Positions 24,534 to 35,507 of a DNA stretch of 35,507 nucleotides are shown piece by piece (position 1 is the stretch's first letter; each line of letters starts with the position of its first letter). The stretch is taken from positions 1-35,507 of the forward strand of contig UQCY01000006.1 in assembly GCA_900539645.1 (NCBI GenBank). The letters run 5' to 3'. The notes below the pieces were generated by a model. That model was not told where the DNA came from. It did no database searches and saw only the letters and a list, made by a program, of their open reading frames with translations. The translations under genes and the position numbers were made by a program. Source of the stretch: an uncultured Clostridium sp. (GTDB lineage: Bacteria; Bacillota; Clostridia; Peptostreptococcales; Peptostreptococcaceae).

Positions 24534-25844
24534 ATGACGACTGAATTAGATATAAATTTACATGAACAGGTAGTTGAGAGAGCACTTCTTGTTGGAATGA
24601 ACATAACTACTGTATCAAAAAGAATGGACGATATAGACATAAATGATTCTATGGAGGAATTAAAAGAACTAGCAAAGGCAGCAGGTGCGGAGGTAGTTGG
24701 ATCTGTAATACAGAATAGACCTGCTGTAGATGCAGCATATTACATAGGAAAAGGTAAGGTTGAAGAAATAAAAGGTTACTGCGAAGGACTTGATGCAACT
24801 TTAATAATATTTAACGACGAGTTATCAGGTGCTCAGACTAGAAATATAGAAGATCTTACAGGAATAAAAACTATAGATAGAACAACTCTAATCCTTGATA
24901 TATTTGCACAGAGAGCTAAGAGTAAAGAAGGTAAACTTCAGGTAGAATTAGCCCAGTTAAAATACAGACTACCTAGACTTTATGGAATGGGTGGATCTAT
25001 GAGTAGAACTGGTGCAGGTATAGGTACAAGAGGACCAGGGGAACAGAAGCTTGAAATAGACAAAAGACACATATTAAATAGAGCTGCGGATATAAGAGCA
25101 GAACTAAAACTAGTTAAGAAAAATAGGGAAACTCAGAGAAATCAGAGAAAGAAATCTAATATACCTATAGTGGCATTAGTAGGATATACAAATGCTGGTA
25201 AATCAACACTACTAAACGAACTTATAAAAACTCATAAAGACTACGAATGTGAAAAAGAGGTATTTGTAAAAGATATGCTTTTCGCTACACTAGATGTAAC
25301 TTTAAGAAAAGCAGTACTTCCAAATAAGAGAGATTTCTTAGTAGTAGATACAGTTGGGTTTGTAAGTAAGCTACCACATGACTTAGTAGATGCATTTAAA
25401 TCTACACTAGAAGAAGTTAATTATGCAGATTTAATACTACATGTAATAGATGCAACAAATGACAGCTACGAAATCCAGAAAAAGACTACAGAAAAAGTAT
25501 TAAAAGAACTTGGAGCTGACGATAAAAAGACTATACTTGTGTACAATAAAGTAGATAAACTAGAACTTGATATATATCCAAAGAATCAAGATGATGTTGT
25601 ATACATATCTGCAAAACAGGGAATAAATATGGACAAACTGCTTAATATGATAGAAAAAGCGGTTATGGAAAATACTTACGACGTAGAGCTTTTAATTCCT
25701 TATGATAGAGGAGATATATTCAGCAAATGTAAGGACAAGTACAACATAGATGAATTTGAATATCTTGGAGAGGGAACTAAGTTTAGAGTTGCTCTTGATG
25801 AAGAGGACTTTGGAAAATACAAAGAATATATTGTAGAAAAATAA
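24534..25844 (+). CDS. hflX: ribosome-associated GTPase HflX
   Basis: 436 residues. An N-terminal HflX domain (about 20-200) contains YYIGKGKVEEIK and the GAGIGTRGPGEQKLE segment, followed by a GTPase domain: G1 GYTNAGKST from residue 217, G3 DTVGF, the HflX-specific PHDLVDAFKSTLEE, and G4 NKVD. HflX splits stalled 70S ribosomes in a GTP-dependent manner. A Listeria paralogue (HflXr) gives lincosamide/macrolide resistance, so its position next to lnu is notable, but codon use is that of the host and the housekeeping form is more likely. AAGGAGG precedes ATG 24534; a TATAAT lies at 24471-24476 without a good -35. Confidence 0.94.
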   Translation: MTTELDINLHEQVVERALLVGMNITTVSKRMDDIDINDSMEELKELAKAAGAEVVGSVIQNRPAVDAAYYIGKGKVEEIKGYCEGLDATLIIFNDELSGAQTRNIEDLTGIKTIDRTTLILDIFAQRAKSKEGKLQVELAQLKYRLPRLYGMGGSMSRTGAGIGTRGPGEQKLEIDKRHILNRAADIRAELKLVKKNRETQRNQRKKSNIPIVALVGYTNAGKSTLLNELIKTHKDYECEKEVFVKDMLFATLDVTLRKAVLPNKRDFLVVDTVGFVSKLPHDLVDAFKSTLEEVNYADLILHVIDATNDSYEIQKKTTEKVLKELGADDKKTILVYNKVDKLELDIYPKNQDDVVYISAKQGINMDKLLNMIEKAVMENTYDVELLIPYDRGDIFSKCKDKYNIDEFEYLGEGTKFRVALDEEDFGKYKEYIVEK

Positions 25845-25869
25845 ATTTACTTGAGATTGGGATGATTAT

Positions 25870-26889
25870 ATGGAGATAAGCTGGGAAAATATTGATGAGC
25901 TTGAGGATTATCAGATAACCTATCTTTTGTATAAAGAATCTTTAAACGTAAATCAGATTGCAAAGGTTAGAAATCTATCTCCTCAAGATATAGCTGATCA
26001 TTTAATAAAAATTCAGGTTGAAAAAAGAGAAGAAGATAGAAAAAAGGATACCCTTGAATTATATCTAACATTAAATAAAGAGGAAAGGTTAGAGTATTTG
26101 GAGCAGCTAGACTCAGATGAGTTAACGTATTTTAAGCGAAAAATACTCAGACTTATCCCTATCGAAAAAGATATACGAAATCTTATGATTTTAGCATGGA
26201 CTGTTGGAGAGATAGGAGATGCGGAGTTTTTAGATTTTTTAGAAGGTCTATCTAACCATGAAAATGGAGATATGAAAAAAGTAGCAAATACAGCTATTAA
26301 AAAAATAAAAAATAAATCAAAAGAATCCAATAAAAGTGAAAAAGATAAAAAGCTTGAAGAAAATAAACCGATTAATCTAAATGAAAAAAAATTTGATAAC
26401 AATAATGAAAATAAGGATGTATTACAAAGTTTTTTAGGTTTAGATAAAAATAAAAGACTTGATTTTTTAGATAGATTAAAACCGGAAAAAATGATATACT
26501 TTAAGAGAAAGGTGTACAAACGTATTCTTACAGAATATAACACAGAAGATTTAATTGTTCTGATTTGGACAACTGGAGAATTAAAGGATGATAAGTTTTT
26601 ATCAATTTTGCATAATCTCACTGAACATAGAAATTCCGATGTCAGAAGAATTACATATTCTGCAATCAGAAAGATTGGTTCACCTAAGAGTCGAGAGGTT
26701 TTAGAATTAGGACTTCTTGATTCAAATCCACAGACTAGACAGTACTGTGCTAAGGCTCTTTTAAAAGTTGGTAATGGACATAGTCTAAATATATTGAGAA
26801 ATCTATATAGAGCAAGACAAGGTGTCGAAAAAGATTATGTACTTCGTGCATATAGAGAAGCGATAATCGAGTTAGAAAAGTCAGTTTAA
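25870..26889 (+). CDS. uncharacterised HTH plus duplicated helical-repeat protein
   Basis: 339 residues, no named family recognised. Residues 18-50 (YLLYKESLNVNQIAKVRNLS onward) look like a helix-turn-helix of the type found at the end of RecQ-like proteins (HTH_40). Two copies of a module of about 88 residues follow, at roughly 62-150 and 183-272. Both contain RLxxLxxL, YFKRK, a WTxGE core, FLxxLxxLxxHxN and AI(K/R)KI, separated by a highly charged Lys/Glu/Asn linker. The last 65 residues resemble HEAT repeats. It may bind nucleic acid or protein. GGGATGA is a weak ribosome binding site 25 bases after hflX, so translational coupling is possible. Confidence 0.6.
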   Translation: MEISWENIDELEDYQITYLLYKESLNVNQIAKVRNLSPQDIADHLIKIQVEKREEDRKKDTLELYLTLNKEERLEYLEQLDSDELTYFKRKILRLIPIEKDIRNLMILAWTVGEIGDAEFLDFLEGLSNHENGDMKKVANTAIKKIKNKSKESNKSEKDKKLEENKPINLNEKKFDNNNENKDVLQSFLGLDKNKRLDFLDRLKPEKMIYFKRKVYKRILTEYNTEDLIVLIWTTGELKDDKFLSILHNLTEHRNSDVRRITYSAIRKIGSPKSREVLELGLLDSNPQTRQYCAKALLKVGNGHSLNILRNLYRARQGVEKDYVLRAYREAIIELEKSV

Positions 26890-26951
26890 GTTCTGACAAT
26901 TATATTTTTCAAATCATACGCAGGTGCGTATATTTATAGGAGGGATTCAAT

Positions 26952-27371
26952 ATGATAGTAAGACGTTGTGCAGGTGGTGTGGTATTCCACGCAAATCAGG
27001 TGTTATTAGTGAAAAATGACAGAGGTGAATGGACTCTTCCAAAAGGAAAAATATCTGGAATGTACATGGCTCAGGAGAGCGCTATAGCAAGAGTAAAAGA
27101 TGAAACTGGTATAGATGCAAAATTACTAGATATAGCTGGAGATACTATATATGAGTTCTTCTCAAGAAGTAGACAGCAGAGAGTTTGTAATGCCATAAAC
27201 TGGTTTATAATGGACGCTCCTAACACAGAATGCAAAATAAGTTCTGAATTTTTAGAAGGCGGATTCTACAAAGTTAAAGATGCTCTTGAAATGTTAAATC
27301 ATAACAAAGAAAAATCTTTAGTTGAAATCTCATACAAAAAATATAAAGAAGTAAAGAAAATAGTAGACTAA
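26952..27371 (+). CDS. Nudix-fold protein with degenerate Nudix box
   Basis: 139 residues. The fold signature WTLPKGKI and a C-terminal helix following DETGI identify a Nudix domain. Aligned with the consensus GX5EX7REUXEEXGU, the first Glu is Met and the REUXEE core reads ARVKDE: the catalytic-site RE is AR and the second metal ligand pair is DE. Hydrolysis may be impaired or altered, or the domain may act as a ligand sensor. AGGAGG lies before ATG 26952, preceded by a small hairpin ATACGC-AGGT-GCGTAT (26916-26931). It lies 62 bases after the HTH/HEAT gene. Confidence 0.8.
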   Translation: MIVRRCAGGVVFHANQVLLVKNDRGEWTLPKGKISGMYMAQESAIARVKDETGIDAKLLDIAGDTIYEFFSRSRQQRVCNAINWFIMDAPNTECKISSEFLEGGFYKVKDALEMLNHNKEKSLVEISYKKYKEVKKIVD

Positions 27372-27410
27372 TCATATCTAACCGAAAGGCTGATATCAAC
27401 TTTGAAGCGG

Positions 27411-27443
27411 AAAACTACCACGCAGTTGCGTGGTAGTTTTTTT
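27411..27443 (+). terminator. terminator after the Nudix gene
   Basis: AAAACTACCACGC (27411-27423), loop AGTT, GCGTGGTAGTTTT (27428-27440), then T residues. Perfect 13-bp stem; ends the hflX-HEAT-Nudix unit. Confidence 0.93.
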
Positions 27444-27457
27444 ATGCTTTTTTTACA

Positions 27458-27486
27458 TTCACATATTCTTAAAACTAATATATAAT
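27458..27486 (+). promoter_or_regulatory. promoter of the DUF296-yigZ-nadE unit
   Basis: TTCACA (27458-27463) and TATAAT (27481-27486) are 17 bases apart, about 40 bases before the DUF296 ATG and just after a terminator. Confidence 0.65.
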
Positions 27487-27527
27487 AAAATATAGTAGTT
27501 AAATACAAAAAGAGGAGATGTTTCAAA

Positions 27528-27956
27528 ATGGAATATATAAAATCAGGAAACACAATAGCAGTTCGCATAGACTATGATGAAGAGGTAATTGAAAAGTTAA
27601 CAGAGCTTTGTAAAAAAGAAAATATTGCTTCAGCAGCAGTTTCTGGAATAGGTGCTACAAAATTAGCAGAATTAGGATTATATAATATAGAAACAAAAGA
27701 GTATAAAGTAACTTCTTATACTGGACTTTATGAAGTTGGTTCATTTATGGGTAATATAACTCAGAAAGATGGAGAACCATATTTACATATGCATATAACT
27801 ATAGGTGATCCAGAAAAAAATGAGGTACATAGTGGACACTTAAATAAAGCGGTTATAGGTGCTACAAGTGAAATATTTGTAACTGTATTTGATGAAAAAA
27901 TAGGTCGTAAACTTGATGAAAAAACAGGAATAAATATTTTTGACTTTGAAAAATAA
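27528..27956 (+). CDS. PPC/DUF296-domain protein
   Basis: 142 residues, a single PPC (plants and prokaryotes conserved, DUF296) domain. Diagnostic are AAVSGIGA near residue 38 and the His-rich HMHITIG plus HSGHL, which bind a metal in structures of bacterial members. Plant relatives carry AT-hooks, but no AT-hook is present here. Bacterial function is unknown; a small-molecule or DNA-related role has been proposed. AGAGGAGATG precedes ATG 27528. It starts a unit with yigZ 20 bases downstream. Confidence 0.85.
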   Translation: MEYIKSGNTIAVRIDYDEEVIEKLTELCKKENIASAAVSGIGATKLAELGLYNIETKEYKVTSYTGLYEVGSFMGNITQKDGEPYLHMHITIGDPEKNEVHSGHLNKAVIGATSEIFVTVFDEKIGRKLDEKTGINIFDFEK

Positions 27957-27976
27957 GAATTTGAAAGGGGATTTCT

Positions 27977-28624
27977 ATGAATTCGTATAGAACTATCTAC
28001 GAATATGGATGTGATGAATTCACAGAAGAGAGATCGAGATTTATAGGATATGCAAAGCCTATAAATAGTGAGGAAGAAGCTGTTGAATTTGTCGATGAAA
28101 TAAAGAAAAAGCATAAAGATGCTACTCACAATGTATGGGCTTATACAGTAGGACCTACTATGAATATTCAGAGATACAGCGATGACGGAGAACCACAGGG
28201 AACAGCTGGAATACCAGCACTTGAGGTTATTAAAAAAGAAGATTTAAGAGATGTTGTAGTTGTAATAACTAGATATTTTGGTGGCATAAAGCTTGGTGCA
28301 GGTGGGCTTGTAAGAGCATATACAAGAGGAGCAAAAATTGGTTTAGAAGCAGGAAAAATAATTGATAGAATATGGTATCAAGAAGTTAAAATAAAAGTAG
28401 ACTACAATCAGATAGGTAGAGTTCAGAATGAAATAATGAACTTAGGATATTTTGCAAAAGATACTATATATCTTGAAGATGTAGAATTTATAATATATTC
28501 TAAACCTGAAGATACACAAAAGCTTACAGATAGAATAACTGATATAACAAATGGTACAGCAAATATTTCATTTGGTGAGGAATTCTATTTAAGTGAAAAT
28601 AATGGAGAAATAATACTTGATTAA
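27977..28624 (+). CDS. YigZ/YvyE family (IMPACT, UPF0029) protein
   Basis: 215 residues. The N-terminal UPF0029/IMPACT domain shows ERSRFIGYAKP, DATHNVWAY, SDDGEPQGTAG and VVVITRYFGGIKLGAGGL, which is the most conserved block; the C-terminal 75 residues match the DUF1949 domain. Eukaryotic IMPACT interacts with translation-stress signalling; the bacterial role is not firmly known. AAAGGGG lies before ATG 27977. Its stop codon TAA (28622-28624) abuts the nadE ribosome binding site, so the two are probably translated together. Confidence 0.9.
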   Translation: MNSYRTIYEYGCDEFTEERSRFIGYAKPINSEEEAVEFVDEIKKKHKDATHNVWAYTVGPTMNIQRYSDDGEPQGTAGIPALEVIKKEDLRDVVVVITRYFGGIKLGAGGLVRAYTRGAKIGLEAGKIIDRIWYQEVKIKVDYNQIGRVQNEIMNLGYFAKDTIYLEDVEFIIYSKPEDTQKLTDRITDITNGTANISFGEEFYLSENNGEIILD

Positions 28625-28635
28625 TGGGGGAAAAA

Positions 28636-29391
28636 ATGAGTACTAGAGCAGAACAGATTGAAAAAACAGTAGAATGGTTACAGGATAAAGTAAAAGAAGC
28701 ACATGCTAGAGGATTAATAGTTGGTGTATCTGGTGGTATAGACTCTGCAGTTGTGGCATATCTTATTAAAAAAGCATGCCCAAATGATTCTATGGGTGTA
28801 ATAATGAGTATAAAATCAAATCCAGCAGATAGAGTAGATGCTATGAAAGTTATAGATGGATGTGGAATAGAATACATGGATCTTGAATTAGCAGAACCAC
28901 ACAAATTAATATTAGATACAGTGACAGATAATCTAAAAGAAAAAGGATTATTTAAAGAAGAATATCTAAGAATGACTGATGCTAATCTTAGAGCTAGAAT
29001 AAGAATGAGTACAATATATACAGTAGCAAATGATTTAGGATATCTAGTTGTAGGAACAGACAATGCAGCAGAACTTCATACTGGATACTTTACTAAACAT
29101 GGAGATGGTGGTGTTGATATACTTCCACTTGCAAATCTTACAAAAGGTGAAGTATTTGAATGGGCTAAAGAATTAGGAATACACGAAGATCTAATAAATA
29201 AAGCTCCATCAGCTGGACTATGGGAAGGGCAGACTGACGAAAACGAAATGGGAACTACATACAAATATATAGATGCTGTTTTAGAAGGCAGAAGAGATGA
29301 AGTTCCAGCAGAACATCTTGAAATAATAGACAGATTACACAGAAATAGTGAACACAAAAGACATACTGCTGCAAAACCACCTAAATTCTAA
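28636..29391 (+). CDS. nadE: ammonia-dependent NAD+ synthase
   Basis: 251 residues. The PP-loop ATPase motif SGGIDS lies near residue 33, with the NAD synthase blocks GTDNAAELHTGYFTKHGDGG and LPLANLTKGEV. There is no N-terminal glutaminase domain, so it uses free ammonia to amidate deamido-NAD. The C-terminus ends in the usual RHTAAKPPKF-like sequence. I chose ATG 28636 because GGGGGA (28626-28631) is its ribosome binding site; ATG 28624 overlaps the yigZ stop but has no Shine-Dalgarno, and would add only four residues. Confidence 0.94.
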   Translation: MSTRAEQIEKTVEWLQDKVKEAHARGLIVGVSGGIDSAVVAYLIKKACPNDSMGVIMSIKSNPADRVDAMKVIDGCGIEYMDLELAEPHKLILDTVTDNLKEKGLFKEEYLRMTDANLRARIRMSTIYTVANDLGYLVVGTDNAAELHTGYFTKHGDGGVDILPLANLTKGEVFEWAKELGIHEDLINKAPSAGLWEGQTDENEMGTTYKYIDAVLEGRRDEVPAEHLEIIDRLHRNSEHKRHTAAKPPKF

Positions 29392-29420
29392 TTTACTATT
29401 GCAAAAATTTATGATAGAAT
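29392..29420 (+). promoter_or_regulatory. promoter of the yebC-family gene
   Basis: TTTACT (29392-29397) and TAGAAT (29415-29420) are 17 bases apart, with TG two bases before the -10 (extended -10). It begins directly after the nadE stop. Confidence 0.6.
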
Positions 29421-29454
29421 TTTAAGGTGAGTAAATAACAGAAGGAGTGGAATT

Positions 29455-30177
29455 ATGGGACGTATAGGAAACATAATAAATAGAAAAGGAAAACAGGATG
29501 CTCAGAGAGCAAAAGTATTTACAAAACATGCTAGAGCAATAGCAGTTGCTGCTAAAGATGGTGGAGGAGATCCAGAATACAATGCAGCTTTAAAAACAGC
29601 TATAGAAAAAGCTAAAGCTGACAACATGCCTAATGATAATATAGATAGAGCTATAGCAAAAGGTACAGGTGCTGGAAACTCTGAAAGCTACGAAACAATA
29701 GTATACGAAGGATATGGACCAGGTGGGGTTGCAGTAATAGTTAACGCACTTACTGACAACAAAAACAGAACAGCTGGTAACATAAGATACTACTTCGATA
29801 AAAATGGTGGTAACTTAGGTACTTCAGGATGCGTATCTTTCATGTTCGATAGAAAAGGACAGATATTAGTTGCAGCTGAAGATGGTGTAAGCGAAGAAGA
29901 ATTAATGGATGCAGCTTTAGAAGCTGGAGCAGAAGATTTCATAGTTGAAGAAGATGGATTCGAAGTAATAACTGAACCTAACGACTTTGCAGCAGTTAGA
30001 GATGCATTAAAAGAAGCTGGATACGAATTTATATCAGCTGACGTTAAAATGATACCTCAGACAACTACTGAATTAACAGAAGATGGTCAGCGTAATGCTA
30101 TGGAAAAATTAATAGATATGCTTGAAGATGATGACGATGTTCAGGATATCTACCACAACTGGGAAATAACTGAATAA
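29455..30177 (+). CDS. yebC: YebC/PmpR family protein
   Basis: 240 residues, typical length. The family signature is intact: [19 protein letters not shown] near the N-terminus, [36 protein letters not shown] and [11 protein letters not shown]. Members were first described as transcriptional regulators; more recent work links the family to translation through difficult peptide stretches such as polyproline, so annotation as a transcription factor should be treated with care. The codon use (CAG, ATA, GCA) suggests high expression. GAAGGAG precedes ATG 29455. Single-gene unit with its own promoter and terminator. Confidence 0.95.
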   Translation: MGRIGNIINRKGKQDAQRAKVFTKHARAIAVAAKDGGGDPEYNAALKTAIEKAKADNMPNDNIDRAIAKGTGAGNSESYETIVYEGYGPGGVAVIVNALTDNKNRTAGNIRYYFDKNGGNLGTSGCVSFMFDRKGQILVAAEDGVSEEELMDAALEAGAEDFIVEEDGFEVITEPNDFAAVRDALKEAGYEFISADVKMIPQTTTELTEDGQRNAMEKLIDMLEDDDDVQDIYHNWEITE

Positions 30178-30192
30178 TAAAGTGAAGAAGAC

Positions 30193-30234
30193 AAAGAGAT
30201 GTTGCAGAAAATTACTGTATACATCTCTTTTTTT
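30193..30234 (+). terminator. terminator after yebC
   Basis: AAAGAGATGT (30193-30202) pairs with ACATCTCTTT (30221-30230), with an inner TGCAG/CTGTA helix, followed by T residues. Confidence 0.85.
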
Positions 30235-30298
30235 ATTTTCTATCGAAAGTAATAAATTATAGGAATAAAAGAATTATATAATAATAAAATGAAAACGA

Positions 30299-30327
30299 TT
30301 GACAAAATAAAAAACTTATATTACAAT
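30299..30327 (+). promoter_or_regulatory. promoter of the beta-glucoside operon
   Basis: TTGACA (30299-30304) and TACAAT (30322-30327) are separated by 17 bases. The RAT/terminator switch follows directly. Confidence 0.8.
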
Positions 30328-30343
30328 AAAAAAGGATTCAATA

Positions 30344-30453
30344 GGATGGTAATTGTTAATTCAAGCTAGACCTATTTACATATATAGAAAATAATATTCT
30401 TTTAATAAAAAAGAAATGCTAATTTTTCTACATATGTAAGTAGGTCTTTTTTG
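30344..30453 (+). promoter_or_regulatory. RAT antiterminator site 1 and overlapping terminator
   Basis: A 29-base ribonucleic antiterminator (RAT) runs from GGATGGTAAT (30344-) to CTAGACC (to 30372), matching the LicT/SacY target layout GGAT-n-GT ... GC-n-A-n-ACC. Its 3' end is also the left arm of a terminator: GACCTA plus TTACATAT (from 30368) pairs with ACATATGTAA plus TAGGTC (to 30446), followed by T residues. LicT bound to the RAT would prevent the terminator. The whole operon, including licT itself, is thus autoregulated. Confidence 0.82.
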
Positions 30454-30492
30454 TTAAAAAAAAAGCAAATCTTATCGAAAGGAGAGATTTAA

Positions 30493-31344
30493 ATGATTAT
30501 AGATAGAGTTTTAAATAACAATGTAGTTATTATAAAAGATGAAAATGGAATAGAACAAGTTGTATGTGGCAAGGGAATAGCTTTTAAGAAAAAAAGTGGA
30601 GATTTTGTAGATGAAAAAGAAGTAAATAAAGTATTTATTTTAAAGGATAAAGTTAAGAATAAAAGATTCCAGGAAATAGTATCAGATATACCTCTTCCAT
30701 ATTTAGAAGTAGCTGATGAGATAATAGATATGATTAAACTTGAATCTGGTAAAAAAATAAGTGACACAATATATATTTCTTTAAGTGACCATATTCATAT
30801 GGCTGTAAATAGATTTTTAGATGGTATTACAATAAAAAATTATATGATTTGGGATATCAAGAGATTTTATCCAGAAGAGTTTCAGCTTGCATTAAAAGCA
30901 CTGAATATAATCAATGAAAAACTGCATGTATCTCTACCAGAAGATGAGGCAGGTTTTATAACACTACATATAGTGAATGCAGGTATGGAAAATGACGATA
31001 TGCATCAAACTATTGAAATAACAAAGATAATGCAGGAAATATCAAATATAGTGAAATATCATTTTTCAGTAGAATTTGATACAGATTCTGTATATTATTA
31101 TAGATTTATAACACATTTAAAATTCTTTGCACAGAGATTGCTTTCAGACAAAATTATAAAAGACACAGATGAGGATGATCTATTAGATATTGTAAAAGTT
31201 AAATATGCATCTTCATACGCTTGTGTTGAAAGAATTACAGAGTTTATATCACGCAAATATAAATATGAATTATCAAAGGAAGAACAGTTATACCTGACAA
31301 TTCATATAGAGCGTGTTATATATAAAAGTCAAAATGAAGAGTAA
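30493..31344 (+). CDS. licT: BglG/LicT family transcriptional antiterminator
   Basis: 283 residues. An N-terminal RNA-binding (CAT) domain, about 1-58 with NNNVVIIKDENG and GKGIAFKKK, is followed by two PRD domains. The phosphorylated PTS histidines are all present: H100 and H159 in PRD1, H208 and H271 in PRD2, at almost the same positions as in Bacillus LicT (100, 159, 207, 269). EII phosphorylates PRD1 when beta-glucoside is absent, blocking activity; HPr phosphorylates PRD2 for catabolite control. It should act on the RAT sites upstream of itself and upstream of the PTS gene. AAAGGAGAG precedes ATG 30493. Confidence 0.95.
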   Translation: MIIDRVLNNNVVIIKDENGIEQVVCGKGIAFKKKSGDFVDEKEVNKVFILKDKVKNKRFQEIVSDIPLPYLEVADEIIDMIKLESGKKISDTIYISLSDHIHMAVNRFLDGITIKNYMIWDIKRFYPEEFQLALKALNIINEKLHVSLPEDEAGFITLHIVNAGMENDDMHQTIEITKIMQEISNIVKYHFSVEFDTDSVYYYRFITHLKFFAQRLLSDKIIKDTDEDDLLDIVKVKYASSYACVERITEFISRKYKYELSKEEQLYLTIHIERVIYKSQNEE

Positions 31345-31385
31345 AAAATAAAATCAAATTAAACAGGTAACTTTATTTTGACAAA

Positions 31386-31419
31386 GGATGGTAACATTAA
31401 GTTGGCTAAACCTTCAGAT
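31386..31419 (+). promoter_or_regulatory. RAT antiterminator site 2, before the PTS gene
   Basis: GGATGGTAAC (31386-31395) to GGCTAAACC (31404-31412) has the RAT layout and shares its first nine bases with RAT 1. A short hairpin AAACCTT/AAGTTT with one bulge and a T run follows and overlaps its 3' end, so it could be a weak second terminator. The TTGACA at 31378-31383 has no matching -10. This would give LicT a second, internal control point inside the operon. Confidence 0.65.
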
Positions 31420-31435
31420 AAGTTTTTATACTTAA

Positions 31436-34822
<3,387 letters not shown>

Positions 34823-34847
34823 TAAGAAGAATTTATAATAATTAAAC

Positions 34848-34904
34848 ATATTAAGGTAGATTAGATGATTTTGTATATCATTAAGTCTACCTTAATATTT
34901 TGCC
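34848..34904 (+). terminator. terminator of the licT operon
   Basis: ATATTAAGGTAGA (34848-34860) pairs with TCTACCTTAATAT (34886-34898), a 13-bp stem, with an inner GATGAT/ATCATT-like helix and a short T run. Weak U tract but a long stem. Confidence 0.8.
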
Positions 34905-34963
34905 TAAAATAAGAAGTAAAATAGTAAAATATTATAAATTACTAAATTTAGATAGGAGAACGT

Positions 34964-35507
34964 ATGGAAAAGAAAGATGATTTTTTAGGAACAGAACCTA
35001 TAAAAGGTTTATTATTTAAATTGGCATTACCTACACTTGTAGCTCAGGTTATAAATATGTTATACAACATAGTGGATAGAGTTTATATTGGGCATATAGC
35101 AAATGTTGGAGATTTGGCATTGACTGGAGTAGGAGTTTGTATGCCTATAATTATTATCGTGTCTGCATTTGCAGCATTAATAGCGAGTGGAGGAGCACCT
35201 CTTGCAAGTATTTCTATGGGAGAAGGAAATTCAGAAAAAGCAGAAAAAATATTAGGAAATTGTTTCTCAACTCAGATAATAATATCAATAATACTAACTG
35301 CTATTTTATTGATTTTCAATGAAAAAATATTACTTTTGTTTGGAGCAAGTGAAAATACTATTAAATACGCTACTGAATATATGGATATATATTCAATAGG
35401 GACAATATTTGTTCAGCTTACATTGGGAATGAATGCATTTATTACAGCTCAAGGATTTGCCAAAATAGGAATGTTATCTGTTTTAATAGGAGCTATATCA
35501 AATATAA
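34964..35507 (+). CDS. MATE family multidrug efflux transporter (partial, cut by the window end)
   Basis: The first 181 codons are present and open to the right edge. The protein begins MEKKDDFLGTEPIKGLLFKL and continues with ALPTLVAQVINMLYNIVDRVYIGH, the classic start of MATE proteins (helix 1, loop, helix 2), then GGAPLASISMGEGN and ALTGVG-type motifs. Members export cationic drugs or metabolites in exchange for Na+ or H+. The full gene should be about 450 codons, so about 60% lies outside. AGGAG (34954-34958) precedes ATG 34964. No promoter could be assigned between 34905 and 34963. Substrate unknown. Confidence 0.9.
   Translation, partial: MEKKDDFLGTEPIKGLLFKLALPTLVAQVINMLYNIVDRVYIGHIANVGDLALTGVGVCMPIIIIVSAFAALIASGGAPLASISMGEGNSEKAEKILGNCFSTQIIISIILTAILLIFNEKILLLFGASENTIKYATEYMDIYSIGTIFVQLTLGMNAFITAQGFAKIGMLSVLIGAISNI

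Noticed and set aside
28624..28635. Upstream ATG for nadE overlapping the yigZ stop
   Set aside because: It has no Shine-Dalgarno, whereas ATG 28636 has GGGGGA at proper distance.

Overview
The window looks like chromosomal DNA from a low-GC, anaerobic member of the Bacillota, most likely Clostridia close to Peptostreptococcaceae (inference). Supporting signs are the very AT-rich intergenic DNA, strong preference for AGA (Arg), ATA (Ile) and, in most genes, CAG (Gln), a pyruvate formate-lyase/activase pair, a T-box leader, a LicT-controlled beta-glucoside operon and strong Shine-Dalgarno sites. No integrase, transposase, phage module, CRISPR array or rRNA operon is visible.

Layout. 1-4.9 kb: a PHP-type histidinol-phosphatase-like gene, tRNA-Ser(GCU), a ClC chloride/proton exchanger with a C-terminal RCK_C-like domain, and a UvrD/PcrA-like helicase. 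4.9-8.75 kb: a consensus promoter and an unusual T-box leader whose antiterminator/terminator module is present twice, followed by an amino-acid ABC transporter operon with two tandem lipoprotein binding proteins, one permease and one ATPase; the best specifier reading is AGA (arginine). 8.75-9.47 kb is non-coding and holds a candidate minus-strand small RNA with C-rich loops. 9.48-11.9 kb: cysteine desulfurase plus ThiI (tRNA 4-thiouridine). 11.9-15.6 kb, minus strand: a nitroreductase, then pflB-pflA with a hairpin over the pflA ribosome binding site. 16.1-20.7 kb: a DEAD-box RNA helicase facing a class A penicillin-binding protein with a Ser/Arg-rich cytoplasmic head and an Asn/Gly-rich tail. 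20.8-23.5 kb: an ABC-F protein, a probable lipoprotein intramolecular transacylase (Lit) and a small nine-cysteine protein.

23.5-24.4 kb is the most striking segment. A gene for a lincosamide nucleotidyltransferase of the Lnu(A)/Lnu(C) type sits behind a consensus promoter, a six-codon leader peptide (MFIFVR) with a perfect Shine-Dalgarno, a hairpin whose 5' arm lies in the last leader codons, and two intrinsic terminators in series. This has the architecture of a drug-sensing ribosome-mediated attenuator, and the codon use of the gene differs from its neighbours.

24.5-30.2 kb is a run of housekeeping genes on the plus strand: HflX, an uncharacterised HTH plus duplicated helical-repeat protein, a Nudix protein with a degenerate Nudix box, a PPC/DUF296 protein, a YigZ/IMPACT protein, ammonia-dependent NAD synthase and a YebC-family protein. 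30.3-34.9 kb is a beta-glucoside operon (LicT, PTS EIIBCA, 6-phospho-beta-glucosidase) with RAT antiterminator sites before both licT and the PTS gene. The window ends inside a MATE efflux gene.

All assignments rest on reading motifs by eye; no database search was run.
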